Positions 6,858-15,685 of a stretch of 56,232 nt of DNA are shown in pieces. The stretch covers positions 1-56,232 of the forward strand of contig JAUXWS010000054.1 of NCBI GenBank assembly GCA_030685015.1. The letters are read 5' to 3'. The notes under the pieces were generated by a model, which searched no databases, was not told the DNA's origin, and saw only the letters and a program-made list of their open reading frames with translations. Source of the DNA: a bacterium. Its GTDB lineage: Bacteria; CAIWAD01. Position 1 is the first letter of the stretch. Each line of letters starts with the position of its first letter. The translations under genes and the position numbers were made by a program.

Positions 6858-9839
6858 TCATTTGATCAGCAGCAGGCGGGCCGTCTGCTCTTCCCCGGCG
6901 AAGCGGGCCCGGGCGAAGTAGGTCCCGCTTGCCCAGCGCGAGGCGTCCAGGTAGAGGCGATAGACGCCCGGTTCCAGCCGGGCGCGGGCCAGCACGGTCA
7001 TCTCGCGTCCCAGGAGGTCGTAGACGCGCAGGTCCAGTTGTCCGGCCCGGTCCAGCTCAAGTTCCAGCGTGGTGGACGGATTGAAGGGGTTGGGATAGGG
7101 TGGCCGCAGGCGGAAGCGCTGGGGCAGCTCGGCCAGGCCCGGCTGCGGCGCATGGACGAAGCCCTCCACCGGCGTGTAGGCGGCTTCCGTCGCCAGCGGG
7201 CCGCCCCGCCAGCCAATGTCGGCGCGGCTGCCGTCGAAGGCGTCCAGCCATTGGGGCGAAGGATCGCCGGCGTCCACCAGCGGCGAGTCGGCGAAGAGCC
7301 GGAAGTCGGCCCCCTCGTCCACGCGCGGACTGCCCTGGCCGGCCCGCAAGTCGCTGAGCAGGCGCGTGCTGTCGTTGAAGGCGACCCAGTGGGTCACGTT
7401 TACCAGGCTGTTGTCAGCCTGGCGCAGCCAGCCGTTGCGGCAATCGAACCAGTTCCATTCGGCGCGGACCGTGCTGGCCGCGTCCAGCCAGAGGGCCCGC
7501 GGCGTGCTGGCCAGGTAGATGTCGCGCTGGGCATTGGTGAAGTACTCGCCGAAGTGGACGCTGCGCCACTGGAACAGGTTGTTGCGCACGTCCAGCGTGG
7601 AGTTGAGCGACTGCACCCGGCCGAAGCCCAGGTGGGTCGTCTGCGGCCAGCGCGGGAAGCCGGCGCTCAGGATCTGCACCGTCTGGAAGCTGTTGTTGGC
7701 GATCAGCGCCTCGCCGTCCACCACCGTGACGCCCACCACCGGGTTGATGAACAGGTTGTTCTGGACGCGGTGGCCCTGACCGCCCGCCAGATAGACGGCG
7801 GAGCTTCCCAGCAGCAGGCTGTCGGCGGGGCGCTCGAAGCGGCAGCGCGCGATCTCCACCGGCGTGTCCACGGACAGCACGCTGGTCCGCGTGCGGACGA
7901 AGCGGCAATCGGAGATGGGGATCGGGCTGGTGTTGCCCACGTGCTCCAGTTGCAGGGCGGTGGCGTAGCCCTCGAACTGGGCGTGGGCGATCCCCTCGAT
8001 CACCGCCCCTTCCTGGGCTCGGAGGAAGTGTGGACGACGGTCGGAGGAGCGGGTGTGGGTGGCCAGGGAGCGGAAGATGACGGGCTTCTCCGCGCTGCCC
8101 TCCACGCTCAGGGAACCGGCCACGTCGAAGACCCAGCCTTCCAACGGCATGTCGCCGGACACGAGGCTGCTGCCCTCCTCGATGCGCAGGCTGGCTCCCG
8201 CCGGGACATGCACCGGACCCACCAGGAAGACGGCGCCCGTGGACTCGGCGATCACGCCGCTCACCTCGCCCGAAAGCAGGGCATAGCGCGGACGGATGTC
8301 CAGCGTGAGGCTGTCCGAGGCGAAGGTGTCGGTGAAGCGCACGTCCAGGCGCACGACGGCGGTGTCCAGTTGCAGGTTCAGCCACAGGCTGTCGCCCAGC
8401 ACCATGGGCTGCGGCACGCCGTTCAACCAGGTGTTGTAGCGGTAACTTTGCAGCACGCCCAGCCGCCCGGCGTTGTCGTCCACCACGCGCAAGCGGACCT
8501 GGGCGATGGATCCCGCCGTCAAATGGTCCACCACCACGACCGGTTGGCCCAGGCAATCTCCCGCCGGACAGGGCTCCACCTGCACCAGGCGCGGCGGCAC
8601 GTTGGGCTCGAAGTCCAGGACGGCGGTCAGGGAATCCTCATGGACCTGATCCTCCACCTGGTTGACGCCGTGCACGCGCACGGTGAACTGGCCGGTCTGC
8701 TGGAACTGGCGTGGCCAGATGAGGGCAAGGCGGTTGCGGTTCATCTGCTGAAGCTGAAGGCCGGGCGGCCCCTCCAGCAGGGTCCAGGTGGCGGGCGGGT
8801 AGGCCTCCATCTCGATCTGGCCCAGGTAGGAATAGCCCAGCACCCACTGGGAAGGACTCGGGAGGGTGAGGATGCGGCAGGGGGCGATGGCTCCCAGCGA
8901 ATAGAAGGGACCGATGTCGGACCTCGTCTGGTCCGGGTCCTGGTAATCCGGATCACCGGCGTCGATCAGCGGCGACTCCGCCAGCGGCACGAGGAACTCG
9001 TCAAGCAAAGGGTCGGCCAGCACATGGGTGGAGTCCGGGTCGTGCTGGGTGTACTCGGTCTCATTGCTGGAATAGGTGGTGATGAAGTTCTGCCACTCGT
9101 TCGCCGGCCCACCATAGAAGCAGTTGTAGCGGACCTGCTCGAAGACCGGCGCGACCGGGTTGAAGAGCATCACGCCGTAGGCCCAGGTGTTGACCGAGTG
9201 GGGGAGGAAAATGTTGTTGATCACATCCATCCGCGCCCCGGCGGAATAGAGGGCGAAGGTGGAGATCTCGTCGAAGAGGCAGTTCTGGAACCAGTAGCGA
9301 CCTGGTCCGTAGCAGACCGGCCCCAGGTTCGAATTGGTGAAGAGGCAGCGCTCGACCCGGGCCGAGATGCCGTCCGTTCCCGCCGGGGGCTTGTTCATGT
9401 TGAGGACGGAGTTGGCGGCGTTGACATGGGCATAGCGCAGGATGGAGCGGGTGCTGTCGCTGCCCGCCACCTGGCGCAGCTGGATGCCCAGCCAGCGGGA
9501 GAGGGCGCCCTCGGCCAGATCGAAGCGAACCAGGCTGTCGCGCTTGCCTTCCACGATCAGCGTGCCGCTGACGATCAGGCCGGATCCGTTGGCGAACCGC
9601 AGGGTGGCGCCGGGCCGCGCGCGCAGCGTGTCGCCCGCCATCACATTGACGGTGGTCTCGCAGAGGTAGGGGCTGCCTTCGGCCGTCAGCCAGAAGGTGC
9701 GGCCTTCCTCCGGACGCAGGGTGTCCGGCAGCATGGTCTGGCCCTGGGCGGCCGCGCCCGCCGCCAGGATGAGCAACAGGCGGGTGAGTTGGCGCCAGGC
9801 GCCTGTGGATAGCATCATGGACTGTGGCACCCCTTCCAT
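6858..9839 (-). CDS. Secreted right-handed beta-helix protein with C-terminal PNPFNP sorting domain
   Basis: Up to 993 residues. A signal peptide is visible (LLLILAAGAAAQGQ). The start may be the ATG at 9839 or, with GGAAGGGG about 11 bases upstream, the ATG at 9818. Long stretches carry parallel beta-helix/pectate-lyase-like repeats (VINNIF, VQNNLFINPVVG, VRNNLFQW, SPLIDAGDPDYQDPD, SPLVDAGDPSPQW), and a middle region resembles an Ig-like or cadherin module. The last 85 residues form a FlgD-like/T9SS type A sorting domain, with YPNPFNPSTTLELELD, YDLLGRE and a terminal RLLLIK. It is probably a cell-surface or secreted protein. No catalytic residues can be assigned. Confidence 0.88.
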   Translation of the reverse strand: MEGVPQSMMLSTGAWRQLTRLLLILAAGAAAQGQTMLPDTLRPEEGRTFWLTAEGSPYLCETTVNVMAGDTLRARPGATLRFANGSGLIVSGTLIVEGKRDSLVRFDLAEGALSRWLGIQLRQVAGSDSTRSILRYAHVNAANSVLNMNKPPAGTDGISARVERCLFTNSNLGPVCYGPGRYWFQNCLFDEISTFALYSAGARMDVINNIFLPHSVNTWAYGVMLFNPVAPVFEQVRYNCFYGGPANEWQNFITTYSSNETEYTQHDPDSTHVLADPLLDEFLVPLAESPLIDAGDPDYQDPDQTRSDIGPFYSLGAIAPCRILTLPSPSQWVLGYSYLGQIEMEAYPPATWTLLEGPPGLQLQQMNRNRLALIWPRQFQQTGQFTVRVHGVNQVEDQVHEDSLTAVLDFEPNVPPRLVQVEPCPAGDCLGQPVVVVDHLTAGSIAQVRLRVVDDNAGRLGVLQSYRYNTWLNGVPQPMVLGDSLWLNLQLDTAVVRLDVRFTDTFASDSLTLDIRPRYALLSGEVSGVIAESTGAVFLVGPVHVPAGASLRIEEGSSLVSGDMPLEGWVFDVAGSLSVEGSAEKPVIFRSLATHTRSSDRRPHFLRAQEGAVIEGIAHAQFEGYATALQLEHVGNTSPIPISDCRFVRTRTSVLSVDTPVEIARCRFERPADSLLLGSSAVYLAGGQGHRVQNNLFINPVVGVTVVDGEALIANNSFQTVQILSAGFPRWPQTTHLGFGRVQSLNSTLDVRNNLFQWRSVHFGEYFTNAQRDIYLASTPRALWLDAASTVRAEWNWFDCRNGWLRQADNSLVNVTHWVAFNDSTRLLSDLRAGQGSPRVDEGADFRLFADSPLVDAGDPSPQWLDAFDGSRADIGWRGGPLATEAAYTPVEGFVHAPQPGLAELPQRFRLRPPYPNPFNPSTTLELELDRAGQLDLRVYDLLGREMTVLARARLEPGVYRLYLDASRWASGTYFARARFAGEEQTARLLLIK

Positions 9840-9990
9840 CGATCCCGCCCGCTAAGGACGTGGCAGTCTGTCGACGGGCCCGCGAGAAATAGGAAATGGC
9901 GGGGGGTCCTCCAAGCCGGCCTCAGCCGCCGGGAGCAGCCCCCCACCATTGTTTTCGGAATCCCACGGGGCCAACTTCACGAGGAGCCCA

Positions 9991-10146
9991 GGCGGAATTG
10001 GCCGCTGCGCGGTCTCTTTCACCCCCATCGCCCCGGATCTTCCGCAGCCATCTTGCCCCATAAGACCAGTATGCGTTGCAAGATCTCCGCGAGCCGGTTT
10101 CTATCTGGGCGCGAATCCCATCGAAGACCAAGGCCCGACAATATCC
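9991..10146 (+). repeat. Dispersed inverted-repeat element, copy A (most degraded)
   Basis: About 155 bp lying in the 342-base gap between the HEAT-repeat gene and the beta-helix gene. It shares both ends with copies B and C. The left end contains TTGGCCGCTGCGCGGTCT...CATCGCC (about 9998-10031). The right end contains GGGCGCGAATCCCATCGAAG, then CCAAGGCCCGACA (10108-10140). The terminal inverted repeats are recognisable but decayed, and a small insertion interrupts the left conserved block. The middle is unrelated in sequence to B. The rest of the gap (9840-9990) shows no gene or clear promoter. Confidence 0.7.
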
Positions 10147-10181
10147 TGGGGCGACCCTCCGTCCGTGGGCCAACTTCGGGT

Positions 10182-12026
10182 TCAGTCCTTCAACTGGGCC
10201 AGACTCCGCTCGATGGCCGCGCGCACGCGGTCCACCTCCTCGCGAGCCAATCGGCGCCGCAAGGCCGGCCGGGCGGCGGCATCCCCCAGATCCCCCAGCA
10301 AGCGGGCCGCGCGCAGACGGACCACCTCCCGTTCTTCATCCAGCAGGCGGCTCACCGGCTTGACGGCCTTCGAGGCGAAGTTGCGCAGGGCGATCTCGCA
10401 GGATTCGCGCACACTCCACACTTCGTCCAGCAGACCGGAGGAAAGGACGGGCACGGCCCGATCCATGACCAGGCGTCCCAGGACACGGGCCGCCTCCACG
10501 CGCACGCCCGGCGCGCTGTCCTTCATGGCTGCCAGGGCGGTGCGGAAGCGCAGATCCTTGTCGACGCCCAGGGAACCAAGCACTTGCAGGGCCGTGCGCC
10601 GCACGAAAAAGCGCGCATCGGTGTCCGCCACCCGCGCCAGGGCCTTGCCCACGGCGGGCACGGCGAAGCGGGCAAGGGAATGCACCGCCCGGTTCCGCAC
10701 GTAGTAGGACGGGTGCTCAAGGCTGGGCAGCAAGGCCTCCGCCTCCGCCTCGGTCGCCACCTGCCCCAGCACGGCCAACAGGCAGTAGCGCTCCCAGCTG
10801 GCGCAGCCCAGCCGGTAGAGGGCCTGGTTGACGCCCCGGCGCAGGGGGAAACCTTCCTCGTCCGCCGCCTGGTCGCGGATGGCCTTGAGGTGGGGAACCG
10901 CGGCATGGTTGCCCGTCTCCCCGATGACCCGGATCAGACGCAAGCGGCCCTCCAGGCTGGCTTCCTCGCGGAGCTGCCGCAGCAGGCCCTCCACTTCCGG
11001 GCTGCCCACCCGTAGCAGCGGAAGCAGGTCGTGCACCAGACTGGGACCGTAGGCGACCAGGGCCTGGATGGTGGCCTGCCGCACATGGAAATAACTGGAG
11101 CGCAGACCCTCGCGCAGGAGGGGCAGCGCTTCGGGGGCGCCCAAGCGTCCCAGCAGGATGATGCAACGGACGCGCAGGCGCGCGCAGGTCTCGTGCTGCA
11201 GCAGCTCGATGATGGGGGCGACCGCTTCGGAACCCAGCTCGGCCAGGGCGGCGCCTGCCGCGTCGCAAACATCCTCCTGGCGCACGGCCATCATGCGCAC
11301 CAAGGTGCGGGCCGCGTCCGGACCGCCCAAGCGGCCCAGGGCCTCGGCCACGGCGTGTCGCACCCGGCGGTCGGGATGGCCGGCCAGGCGCACCAGCTCG
11401 GGCAGGCTGTGCTTGTCGTACAGCAGGCCCAGCACCCGCACGACTCCGGCCAGCATGGAGGGCGAAGGCTCATGCAGGGACTCCCGCAAGGCGGGCAGGG
11501 CGCGGCTGCCGTGGCGGCACAGGTTGCGAATGACGAGGGGCCGCAGCGTCTCGCTCTCCAGGAAGAGCAGGTGGATGAGGGTATCCACGGCAGCGCCGGC
11601 GTGGGGGCCGGTCGTGCAGTCGCCCAGCCGGCCCACCGCCTCGGCCAGCACCTTGCGCGCCTCGTTGCGCACCAGCCAGTCCTTGTCCTGCAGGTGACGG
11701 GTGAGGGGGATGATGTCGCGCGGATCCCCCAGCCGGCCCAGGGCCTGGACGGCGCTCCAGCGCAGGTTGGGATCCGGGCTGTCGAGGATGCGCGGCTTGA
11801 GCAGTCCGTCCCTGGCCTCGGCCAGGCCCAGACGACCCGCCACCAGCACGGCGGCGTGGCGCACGTCGTCGCTGAGGTCGCCCAGGGCCCTCTCCACGTG
11901 CGGCCAGGCCAGGGGCGGCGCCACGTCGGTAAGGGCCAACACGGCCCGCCGCCTTTCCCGCCATTCCACGGCCTCCAGCGAACGGCCCAGCGCCGCCGGG
12001 ATGCTCTTGTTCCGGGGCGCGCTCAT
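10182..12026 (-). CDS. HEAT-repeat protein
   Basis: 614 residues from the ATG at 12026, which overlaps the preceding stop (TGATG). No signal peptide. Nearly the whole protein is a tandem array of roughly 31-residue HEAT/PBS-type helical repeats. Examples are PNLRWSAVQALGRLGDPRD, DRRVRHAVAEALGRLGGPD, LRVRCIILLGRLGAPEA and VVRLRAARLLGDLGDAAA, about 15 in all. Such superhelices are protein-binding scaffolds. The start is translationally coupled to the 178-residue unknown protein, itself coupled to acetate kinase, so a shared process is likely. The function is unknown. A phycobilin-lyase role is not suggested by the context. Confidence 0.88.
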   Translation of the reverse strand: MSAPRNKSIPAALGRSLEAVEWRERRRAVLALTDVAPPLAWPHVERALGDLSDDVRHAAVLVAGRLGLAEARDGLLKPRILDSPDPNLRWSAVQALGRLGDPRDIIPLTRHLQDKDWLVRNEARKVLAEAVGRLGDCTTGPHAGAAVDTLIHLLFLESETLRPLVIRNLCRHGSRALPALRESLHEPSPSMLAGVVRVLGLLYDKHSLPELVRLAGHPDRRVRHAVAEALGRLGGPDAARTLVRMMAVRQEDVCDAAGAALAELGSEAVAPIIELLQHETCARLRVRCIILLGRLGAPEALPLLREGLRSSYFHVRQATIQALVAYGPSLVHDLLPLLRVGSPEVEGLLRQLREEASLEGRLRLIRVIGETGNHAAVPHLKAIRDQAADEEGFPLRRGVNQALYRLGCASWERYCLLAVLGQVATEAEAEALLPSLEHPSYYVRNRAVHSLARFAVPAVGKALARVADTDARFFVRRTALQVLGSLGVDKDLRFRTALAAMKDSAPGVRVEAARVLGRLVMDRAVPVLSSGLLDEVWSVRESCEIALRNFASKAVKPVSRLLDEEREVVRLRAARLLGDLGDAAARPALRRRLAREEVDRVRAAIERSLAQLKD

Positions 12027-12562
12027 CACAGCCTCTCGATGAAGCCTTCCACGACCCCGTCGGGGTGGATGGCGGTGATCTCGTAATCGCAGTCGATGCC
12101 GGCCAGCAGCTTGACGGCGGCCCGGAAAGCGCCCAGCCGGGCGTTGGTCATCTCCCGCACCGACTGGCCGGGAATGCGCAGGGCGCGATAGGTCTCCGAG
12201 TAGATGTCGCGGTAGATGGTGATCTCGATCTTGTTGGGGCTGACCTCCTTCAAGCGGAAATCGGAGGCGTCGCGGAAGAGCCCGGCCTTGAGCCCGATCT
12301 CCACGTAGCCGCGCAGGGCCTCGATCATGCTGCCGCCGCGCGGGAAGAGGAAGTCGTACTCGTGCTCGAGCAGGCCGATCCAAGTGGCCGTGGCGTGCTC
12401 ATAGGCGCGGTCCAGGAAGATCTTGGGCCAATTGCCGTGGAAGTCGCGGGCCGTCTCCTCCAGGGCGCCCAGCCAGACGCGGGCCAGGATCCAGCCGGTC
12501 TCGGGCAGCCCGGGGGCGCCGGGGCAGGCCGTGGCCTGCGCGTTGTGCTGCGATCGGTTCAT
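12026..12562 (-). CDS. Uncharacterised 178-residue protein, possible divergent V4R-like sensor domain
   Basis: I do not recognise the family with confidence. It has no signal peptide or membrane helix. The ATG at 12562 overlaps the ackA stop (ATGA), and the stop overlaps the HEAT gene start (TGATG), so the protein is translated as part of a three-gene unit. The layout looks like a compact alpha/beta sensor fold. A helical N-terminus (WLGALEETARDF) is followed by a strand pattern, EVSPNKIEITIYRDIYSE, a helix with NARLGAFRAAVKLLAG, and final strands CDYEITAIHPDG-VVEGFIERL. That last arrangement recalls 4-vinyl-reductase (V4R) domains, but this is an inference from pattern only. Confidence 0.7.
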   Translation of the reverse strand: MNRSQHNAQATACPGAPGLPETGWILARVWLGALEETARDFHGNWPKIFLDRAYEHATATWIGLLEHEYDFLFPRGGSMIEALRGYVEIGLKAGLFRDASDFRLKEVSPNKIEITIYRDIYSETYRALRIPGQSVREMTNARLGAFRAAVKLLAGIDCDYEITAIHPDGVVEGFIERL

Positions 12563-13971
12563 GCGGCGCGCTCCTCTCCTTCCATCAGGCCCATCCTTGT
12601 CAACAACAGCCGCACGGCGTCGGGGCTTAGCTCCCGCTTGAGGCGGTGATTGATCCGCGCCGCCAGGGTGGCCAGGTCGCCGCCGCGGGATTCCGCCCAC
12701 AGCAGCACCAGTTCCCGGCGCTCCTCAAGCCCCAAGCCGGCCACCTCCCGCGCGATCTGGGCCTCGTCGCGGACCCTGGCTTGGCTCAGGGACTTGACCA
12801 CGTCCATGGTCTCCCGCGCGATGGCCAGCTCCTCATTGGTGGGGATGACCATCACCTTGACCTTGCCGCCCGAGATGAGGGCCTGCTTCGCCTGGTTGGC
12901 CTCCGGGTCGAGGCGGATGCCCAGGAGCTCCAGGTGCTCCAGGATGCGGGCCCGGATCTGCACCGCGTTCTCGCCGATGCCCCCGGTGAAGACCACCCCG
13001 TCCAGTCCGCCCAGCTCCGCCGCGTAGGCGCCGATGTACTTGCGGACGCGCAGGCAGAAGATGTCCAGGGCCAGGCGCGCCCGCTCGTTGCCGCGGCCCG
13101 CCTCCTCCTCCAGCTCGCGCATGTCGTTGGAGACACCCGACAGCCCCAGCAGTCCGCTCCGCTTGTTCATGAGGGCGTCCACCGACTGGGTGTCCAGCTT
13201 TTCGCGCTCCTGGAGGAAGCCGACGATGGCCGGATCCATGTCCCCGCAGCGGGTACCCATCACCAGGCCCTCAAGGGGAGTGAAGCCCATGCTCGTGTCG
13301 ATGGAGACGCCGCCGTCGATGGCGGCGATGGACGAGCCGTTGCCCAGGTGGCAGGTGATCAGCTTGAGCCGGGTCAGCGGCTTGCCCAGCATCTCGGCCG
13401 CCCGCTGCGCCACGAAGCCATGGCTGGTGCCGTGGAAACCGTAGCGGCGGATGCCGTGCTTCTCGTACATCTCGTAGGGCAGGCCGTAGAGATAGCTGGC
13501 CCGCGGCATGCGGCTGTGGAAGGCTGTGTCGAACACGCCGACCTGTGGCAGGTCGGGCATCAGCTTGCGGGCCATGCGGATGCCCATGATGTTGGCCGGA
13601 TTGTGCAAGGGTGCGAAAGGAACGCAGCGTTCCATCGCCTCGATCACCTCCGGCGTGATGAGGGCGGCCCCGCTGAACTCCTCGCCGCCGTGGACGGTGC
13701 GGTGCCCCACCGCGTCCACCTCCTTCATGCTGCGGATCACGCCGTGTTCCGGATGGGTGAGGATCTCCATCACGAGGCGCACCGCTTTCTCATGGTCCGG
13801 GATCTCCAGCACGTCCCGGATGGGGGAGGCCTGGCGGCCACTGAAGGTGAGCATGGCCCGGCTGGAGCCGATCTTCTCCACCAGGCCCTTGAGCAGGACC
13901 CGCTCATCCTTCATATCGAAGAGCTGGAATTTGAGTGATGATGAACCGCAGTTCAGTACAAGGATCTTCAT
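12559..13971 (-). CDS. ackA: Acetate kinase with a C-terminal extension
   Basis: 470 residues from the ATG at 13971 (AAAGGA upstream). Interconverts acetate plus ATP and acetyl phosphate plus ADP. The ASKHA fold motifs are clear: MKILVLNCGSSSLKFQLF, VGHRTVHGGEEF, VFDTAFHSRMP, YGFHGTSH, THLGNG-type (CHLGNGSSIAAI), DTSMGFTPLEGL and FTGGIGENAVQIR. The usual C-terminus (IPTNEELAIARE) is reached near residue 390. About 75 further residues are unlike ordinary AckA and predicted helical (EERRELVLLWAESRGG, SPDAVRLLLTRMGL). No phosphotransacetylase gene is adjacent. The stop overlaps the next gene. Acetyl phosphate could link this operon to signalling. Confidence 0.95.
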   Translation of the reverse strand: MKILVLNCGSSSLKFQLFDMKDERVLLKGLVEKIGSSRAMLTFSGRQASPIRDVLEIPDHEKAVRLVMEILTHPEHGVIRSMKEVDAVGHRTVHGGEEFSGAALITPEVIEAMERCVPFAPLHNPANIMGIRMARKLMPDLPQVGVFDTAFHSRMPRASYLYGLPYEMYEKHGIRRYGFHGTSHGFVAQRAAEMLGKPLTRLKLITCHLGNGSSIAAIDGGVSIDTSMGFTPLEGLVMGTRCGDMDPAIVGFLQEREKLDTQSVDALMNKRSGLLGLSGVSNDMRELEEEAGRGNERARLALDIFCLRVRKYIGAYAAELGGLDGVVFTGGIGENAVQIRARILEHLELLGIRLDPEANQAKQALISGGKVKVMVIPTNEELAIARETMDVVKSLSQARVRDEAQIAREVAGLGLEERRELVLLWAESRGGDLATLAARINHRLKRELSPDAVRLLLTRMGLMEGEERAA

Positions 13972-14030
13972 CCACGTCCTTTCGCCGGGGACCGCACCCC
14001 GCTCGTTAACTGATGAACAGGCTTGCTTTG

Positions 14031-14059
14031 AATCTGGCACAAGCGGCAGCGTGGGTCAA
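14031..14059 (-). promoter_or_regulatory. Sigma-70-like promoter of the ackA operon
   Basis: On the minus strand TTGACC (14054-14059) is followed after 17 bases by CAGATT (14031-14036), about 60 bases before the ackA start. The -35 is flanked by an inverted repeat, GCGGCA (14043-14048) and TGCCGC (14066-14071), which could be an operator. The -10 is a weak match. Confidence 0.35.
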
Positions 14060-14121
14060 GTTGATTGCCGCGGGGGGGATCCTTCCGCGCGTCGGACGGC
14101 CTGCGACCGCCGCCGGCCCAG

Positions 14122-15669
14122 TCAGGAGGCCCAGCGGACCTCGGTCAAAGCGGTGCGGCGCTTCATCTCCTCCACCGTGCGCTGGATCTCCGCCGTGATC
14201 ATGGCGGCCCGGACCCGCTCCTCCACCGCCCGGCGCAGGCCGACGCTTTCAGCGATCTGGGGCAGGCGCCGTCCGATGAGGCTGTAGAAGACCCAGCGGC
14301 TGGTCCGGCCGGGCTGCCTCAACTCCATCACATCGCTCCATTCGTCCGGATCCAGGTCGATGAGGGCGCCGTGGATCTCGGCGGGCAGGGCCCGGGCCGC
14401 CTCGGCGCTCAGCTCGCGCGGATGAAGCGTCAGCCCCAGACGCTCGGCCAGCATGGCCGGATCGAGTTTCTCGCGGCGGGAGAGGTCGCGGGCGGCCCGC
14501 GCCTTCTCCCGGGTGGGGAACTCGAAGGTCCAGAGGCCGAAGGCGCGCTCGGCCAGGAACTCCTGCGGGTTGGCCCAGAGGTAGTTCTCCAGGTCCTCCT
14601 CCGTGGGCCGGATGGCGGGGGCGATCTGCTCGTTGACGAGCAGGGCGCTCTTGAGCAGGCGCTCGCGCAGATCGACTAGATCCAGGGTCTCGCGGCTGAG
14701 CCAGGTGCCGTCGCGGCGCGCCTCCCGCAGCCAGGCGTCCTGCTCGACCCAGAAGCGCAGGAAGTCCGGGCCCAGGTTCGCGGTGGCCATGCCGCTCTGG
14801 GCGCCGAAGGCCTGGCGCATCATCTCGTCCAGTTGGCCCCGCGTGAGGGTTGTGTCCGCCGTGTGGGCCACGATGGTGCCGGCGGACACGCCGGCGCCCG
14901 AAGCCGCGGCGGTGAAGATCTCGATGCGATGGTTCTTCCAGAGGCGGGCCTGGACCTCCAGCTCGGCCCGGTGGCGGGCGTGCCGTTCCAGGATGCCGCT
15001 CAGCTCGGCGCGCTCGATCGGCCCGAACTCGATGTCGCGCTCGCGCAGGCTGTCCAGGCGGATGATGTGCCAACCAAAGGGCGATTCCACCGGCGGCGAT
15101 ACCTCCCCCGGGCGCAGGCGCAGCAGGGCGTCCTCGAACTCCAGCACGGTCTGCCCGGTGAGCAGCGCGCCCAGGCTGCCGCCCAGGGTGGCCGATCCCG
15201 GATCCCTGGACAACCGGCGGGCCAGCTCGGCAAAGGACTCGCCGCGGGAGAGGCGTTCAACCGCGCGGCGCGCCGCCGTCTCGTCCGCCAGCAGGATGTG
15301 GCTGGTGAAGTAGACATAGCGGGAGAGCTGCTCGTAGTCGTCCACGTTGACGGGCGGAACGGAAGCCATGCCCAGGCGACGTTCCCGGCAGAGGCGCACG
15401 GCGATCTCCCGGTGGGCCTGCTCCAGCTGGTCCAGCTGCTGGGGTGTCAGCCGCCGCCCCTGCCCCTCCCAGGCCAGGGCCAGCAGGGTGTGCTCGTGGA
15501 TCTCGGGCAGGACGGCCTGCATCAAGTCGTCCAGCATGGGCTTGTCCAGCGGGACGCCCTTGGTGAGCAGATACTCGCGGGCCTGGGCGCGGGTGACGAA
15601 GACGGGGGCGGCTCCGGCGTGGTGCGCCGCGACCAGGATGGCCAGGAGGCAGAACAGGAAGCGTGGCAC
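14122..15669 (-). CDS. Secreted parvulin-type peptidyl-prolyl isomerase (PpiC/SurA-like)
   Basis: 515 residues with a signal peptide (LFCLLAILVAAHHAGA-A). The parvulin rotamase domain lies at about 118-212: YVYFTSHILLADE, FAELARRLSRDPGSATLGGSLG, FEDALLRLRPGEVSPPVESPFGWHIIRLD. The N-terminal helical segment and the long C-terminal helical region resemble SurA/PrsA chaperone lobes, including a second weaker region near LENYLWANPQEF. It is probably an envelope chaperone assisting folding of exported or outer-membrane proteins. It lies 16 bases after the PIN-PhoH gene on the same strand and 150 bases upstream of ackA, which seems to have its own promoter. Confidence 0.9.
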   Translation of the reverse strand: MPRFLFCLLAILVAAHHAGAAPVFVTRAQAREYLLTKGVPLDKPMLDDLMQAVLPEIHEHTLLALAWEGQGRRLTPQQLDQLEQAHREIAVRLCRERRLGMASVPPVNVDDYEQLSRYVYFTSHILLADETAARRAVERLSRGESFAELARRLSRDPGSATLGGSLGALLTGQTVLEFEDALLRLRPGEVSPPVESPFGWHIIRLDSLRERDIEFGPIERAELSGILERHARHRAELEVQARLWKNHRIEIFTAAASGAGVSAGTIVAHTADTTLTRGQLDEMMRQAFGAQSGMATANLGPDFLRFWVEQDAWLREARRDGTWLSRETLDLVDLRERLLKSALLVNEQIAPAIRPTEEDLENYLWANPQEFLAERAFGLWTFEFPTREKARAARDLSRREKLDPAMLAERLGLTLHPRELSAEAARALPAEIHGALIDLDPDEWSDVMELRQPGRTSRWVFYSLIGRRLPQIAESVGLRRAVEERVRAAMITAEIQRTVEEMKRRTALTEVRWAS

Positions 15670-15685
15670 GGTCAGCCTTTCGCCC

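Noticed and set aside
10182-12026. Phycobilisome lyase annotation for the HEAT protein
   Set aside because: PBS-lyase-type HEAT repeats often trigger that name, but the protein is an uninterrupted repeat array in a non-photosynthetic context.
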